Assembly: GCA_964572965.1 (NCBI GenBank)
Contig: CAZNHL010000076.1
Coordinates: 1 to 16,362, forward strand
DNA from: CAZNHL01 sp964572965
Lineage (GTDB): Bacteria > Bacteroidota > Bacteroidia > Cytophagales > UBA9547
Reading direction: 5' to 3'
Length of the DNA: 16,362 nucleotides
Shown here piece after piece: positions 14,595 through 16,362 of the stretch; the stretch's first letter is position 1, and each line of letters opens with the position of its first letter. Made by a program: the position numbers and the translations under genes. The notes beneath the pieces were generated by a model, which saw only the letters and a list, made by a program, of their open reading frames with translations, searched no databases and had not been told where the DNA came from.

Positions 14595-15464
14595 TTACAA
14601 AGACCTTAACTCATGCATGCTTGTTATAAGGCGAGTGTTAGGGGGTAGTGTATAGGTTTGATTATCAAATTGGAAGCCGGCAAGGAGGACAGTTGCTTGT
14701 GAATAATGTTTTGCCGCTTCATGTATATAGGTGCCGATTTCATAACCAGCAGGGGTAACAGTAAGGTTAATTAGTACATAGTCGGGTTTATAGTGCTGAT
14801 ATGCTTCTGTTACATGCTCAAAAGGAAGGCTTTGTCCCAGGTAAAGCACTTGGTTCTGCTGGGCACGTATGATGTAGGAGGCAAAAAGTAATGCGATTTC
14901 ATGGTATTCACCTTCTGGTAAATAAAGAAGAAATTTTTTTGAATGAATGCTGGTAGATTCTATTTGTCCATCAAGCGCCACCATCATTTTTTCTCTGATC
15001 AGGTGACTAATGAAATGTTCCTGAGAAGGGCTCACTGAACCGGTAAGCCATAGCATCCCGACCTTGTTAAGAAAGGGGAAAATAATATGAAGCATAGTAT
15101 TTTCGAAGCCGAACTGTAAAACACTTCTGCTAAACACTTTCTCAAACAGCTCTTTGTCAAAGTTGAGCATACATTTGACCATATTATTTACATGTTCAGG
15201 ATATTGGACGTCGCCCTGGTTAACCTTTAATACTTCTTCATAAATTTCTTTGTCGCTCAGAGACGCAATTTTAGAAATCTTAACCCCGTTCTGATTAAGT
15301 AAGGCAATGTTGAGGATTCTTTTAAGGTCGGCATCATTATAGTAGCGGATATTGGTATCGGTTCTTTGAGGAGTAATAATACCATAACGTTGTTCCCAAA
15401 TACGAAGTGTATGAGCCTTAATACCGGAAAGAATCTCTAAATCTTTAATTGAATATACCCCCAT
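14595..15464 (-). CDS. MerR-type regulator with cobalamin-binding domain (CarH/LitR-like)
   Basis: A 289-residue DNA-binding regulator. The N-terminal MerR winged helix (about 4-70) has YSIKDLEILSGIKAHTLRIW and RYYNDADLKRI. A four-helix bundle (about 85-170) carries Trp139-x9-Glu149-His150, the W-x9-EH motif that caps the upper face of adenosylcobalamin in CarH. The Rossmann B12 domain (about 176-289) has Glu186-Tyr-His188-Glu-Ile-Ala in place of E-x-H-x-x-G, so the candidate cobalt-ligating histidine is kept. The later S-x-L and G-G positions read INL (232-234) and AG (262-263). Family members repress carotenoid or photolyase genes in the dark and release DNA on light, through B12. The sigma gene downstream is the likely target. 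B12 dependence here is probable but not certain. Confidence 0.92.
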   Translation of the reverse strand: MGVYSIKDLEILSGIKAHTLRIWEQRYGIITPQRTDTNIRYYNDADLKRILNIALLNQNGVKISKIASLSDKEIYEEVLKVNQGDVQYPEHVNNMVKCMLNFDKELFEKVFSRSVLQFGFENTMLHIIFPFLNKVGMLWLTGSVSPSQEHFISHLIREKMMVALDGQIESTSIHSKKFLLYLPEGEYHEIALLFASYIIRAQQNQVLYLGQSLPFEHVTEAYQHYKPDYVLINLTVTPAGYEIGTYIHEAAKHYSQATVLLAGFQFDNQTYTLPPNTRLITSMHELRSL

Positions 15465-15481
15465 GCTGCTGTTGATGACCG

Positions 15482-15513
15482 CAAATTTAGTTAACCGCTT
15501 TTACATTGTAAAA
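15482..15513 (-). promoter_or_regulatory. Promoter of the MerR-B12 gene with inverted repeat
   Basis: TTTA (15512-15509) and TAAATTTG (15489-15482, perfect TAnnTTTG) are 19 nt apart, 18 nt before the ATG at 15464. An inverted repeat TTTTAC, 3 nt, GTAAAA (15499-15513) overlaps the -33 box and spacer, a suitable place for autoregulation. Its sequence differs from the twin operators. Confidence 0.5.
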
Positions 15514-15538
15514 CCTTAGTTTGAATAACAAACATTGA

Positions 15539-15571
15539 ATTGTTTTGTTTAAATCGATGGTAATATTTTTG
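15539..15571 (+). promoter_or_regulatory. Promoter of the response regulator gene
   Basis: TATTTTTG (15564-15571) is a perfect TAnnTTTG box, with ATTG at 15539-15542 (21 nt spacing) or TTTG at 15544-15547 (16 nt). The leader to the ATG at 15648 would be about 70 nt. TGTTTTGTTTA (15541-15551), one base from an arm of the twin operators, lies within the promoter. Confidence 0.45.
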
Positions 15572-15647
15572 CTGTACATGCAAAGCGTTTAATTCTTACT
15601 TTTACATTAATTGATAAGTGCATGTTCTATTTATAGCGCTAACAGGT

Positions 15648-16325
15648 ATGACAGTATTATTAGTTGAAGACGATCTGACAATCAATGAAAATATCAAAGA
15701 GGCTTTAGAAGCCGAAGGGTATGAAGTTGAATCTGTCTTTGATGGTTTCATGGCAGAAAAAGCTCTTAAAAAAGGACATTTCGATTGTGTTATACTTGAC
15801 ATTAACCTACCATACAAAAATGGTTATGATCTTTGTCGTGGGTTTCGCCTTACTAATACTTTGACTCCTGTATTAATGCTTACTGCATTTGACGAACTTG
15901 AAGATAAAGTACAGGGTTTTGACTGCGGAGCTGACGATTATCTGGTGAAGCCTTTCTATATGAAAGAAGTACTGATGAGAATCAGATCGCTTATTAAACG
16001 TAGCAATACCGTTAAAAACGATCAGCTCGAAGTGATTACGATTGATGATATGGTGATTAACCAAAAAGCTAAGACCGTCAATCGAGGAAGTAGTGAGATT
16101 ATTCTGACACCAAGGGAATATCAGATATTAGTAAAGCTTGCGCAGGCAAAAGGAGAACCTGTAAGTAAGAAAGAACTGATTCACGAAATCTGGGGAGGCT
16201 CTTTTGATGCAAATGCCAATACTATTGAGGTTTTTATAAATTTTTTAAGAAAAAAAGTAGACAAGCCTTTCGAAAAGCAGCTTATTAAAACCAAAGTAGG
16301 TTACGGTTATTATTTTGATATATAG
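15648..16325 (+). CDS. OmpR/PhoB-family response regulator
   Basis: A 225-residue two-component response regulator. The receiver domain (1-118) has the acidic pocket Asp8-Asp9, phospho-acceptor Asp51 (VILDINLP), Thr79 (MLTAFD) and Lys101 (YLVKPF). The winged-helix DNA-binding domain (about 128-224) shows LTPREYQILVKLA, VSKKELIHEIWG and TIEVFINFLRKKV, ending KTKVGYGYYF. The ATG at 15648 is chosen over one at 15618 because it gives the canonical MTVLLVEDD start and has AACAGG 2 nt upstream, one of the few Shine-Dalgarno-like sites in the window. It is the only plus-strand gene and diverges from the MerR gene. A partner histidine kinase would be expected just beyond the window; its identity and the regulon are unknown. 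The TAG stop leads straight into a heptamer array. Confidence 0.95.
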   Translation: MTVLLVEDDLTINENIKEALEAEGYEVESVFDGFMAEKALKKGHFDCVILDINLPYKNGYDLCRGFRLTNTLTPVLMLTAFDELEDKVQGFDCGADDYLVKPFYMKEVLMRIRSLIKRSNTVKNDQLEVITIDDMVINQKAKTVNRGSSEIILTPREYQILVKLAQAKGEPVSKKELIHEIWGGSFDANANTIEVFINFLRKKVDKPFEKQLIKTKVGYGYYFDI

Positions 16326-16326
16326 T

Positions 16327-16362
16327 AAGTATTGAGTATTGAGTATTGAGTATTGAGTATTG
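16327..16362 (+). repeat. Tandem heptamer array (unit GAGTATT), cut by window end
   Basis: One base after the TAG stop of the response regulator (16323-16325) come a variant unit AAGTATT (16327-16333) and four exact GAGTATT units (16334-16361); the next begins at the last base, so the array continues outside. Period, sense orientation and position after a stop codon match the array at 3996-4030. Confidence 0.9.

Noticed and set aside
16327..16362. Possible CRISPR array
   Set aside because: Units are 7 bp and contiguous, with no spacers, and no cas genes are present.

Overview
The window reads as a chromosomal segment of a Bacteroidota bacterium, most likely a Sphingobacteriaceae-type soil or freshwater organism (Pedobacter/Mucilaginibacter-like; the genus is a guess). 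The evidence is protein style, the coaX / outer-membrane barrel / lptC / CBS-transporter gene order, several perfect Bacteroidota -7 boxes (TAnnTTTG) close to start codons, a general lack of Shine-Dalgarno sites, and exported proteins ending in barrel-type aromatic residues. Composition is moderately AT-rich. I see no rRNA, tRNA, transposase, phage or CRISPR. Every gene except the last is on the minus strand. No gene-free stretch exceeds 300 bases; the longest (14352-14594, 243 bp) is regulatory DNA.

Layout. (1) 31-1355: a COG0523/CobW GTPase followed 2 bp later by an 87-residue protein with a C-x4-C-P motif. (2) 1556-3946: a GT39/ArnT-like membrane glycosyltransferase preceded by a PAP2 lipid phosphatase, a plausible undecaprenyl-phosphate or lipid A pair. 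(3) 4025-8137: a 61-residue charged protein, a secreted TPR-CHAT (caspase-like) protein, an outer-membrane barrel 7 bp upstream of it, and a 53-residue exported peptide with its own promoter and a strong terminator-like hairpin. (4) 8276-9349: prfA (release factor 1), then an 18-bp-stem palindromic repeat. (5) 9483-13795: coaX, FadL-like barrel, lptC, a two-TM peptide and a DUF21-CBS-CorC protein. CoaX and the barrel overlap by 8 bp and the next two gaps are 5-7 bp, so four genes look like one transcript. (6) 13842-15464: an ECF sigma factor and, upstream, a MerR-type regulator with a cobalamin-binding domain (CarH/LitR type). (7) 15648-16325 on the plus strand: an OmpR/PhoB response regulator divergent from the MerR gene.

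The most striking structure is in front of the sigma gene. Two inverted repeats share the same 11-bp arms and the same 8-bp spacer, 96 bp apart. The nearer one lies between the proposed -33 and -7 boxes of the sigma promoter. With the MerR-B12 gene immediately upstream, this suggests a light- or B12-responsive switch driving an ECF sigma factor, comparable in logic to LitR/LitS of Streptomyces. Its targets are not in the window.

Separately, two tandem heptamer arrays (units GAGTAGT and GAGTATT) start at or directly after the stop codons of two unrelated genes, in the sense orientation. Together with the palindrome at 9411-9456 they look like dispersed repeat families of this genome.
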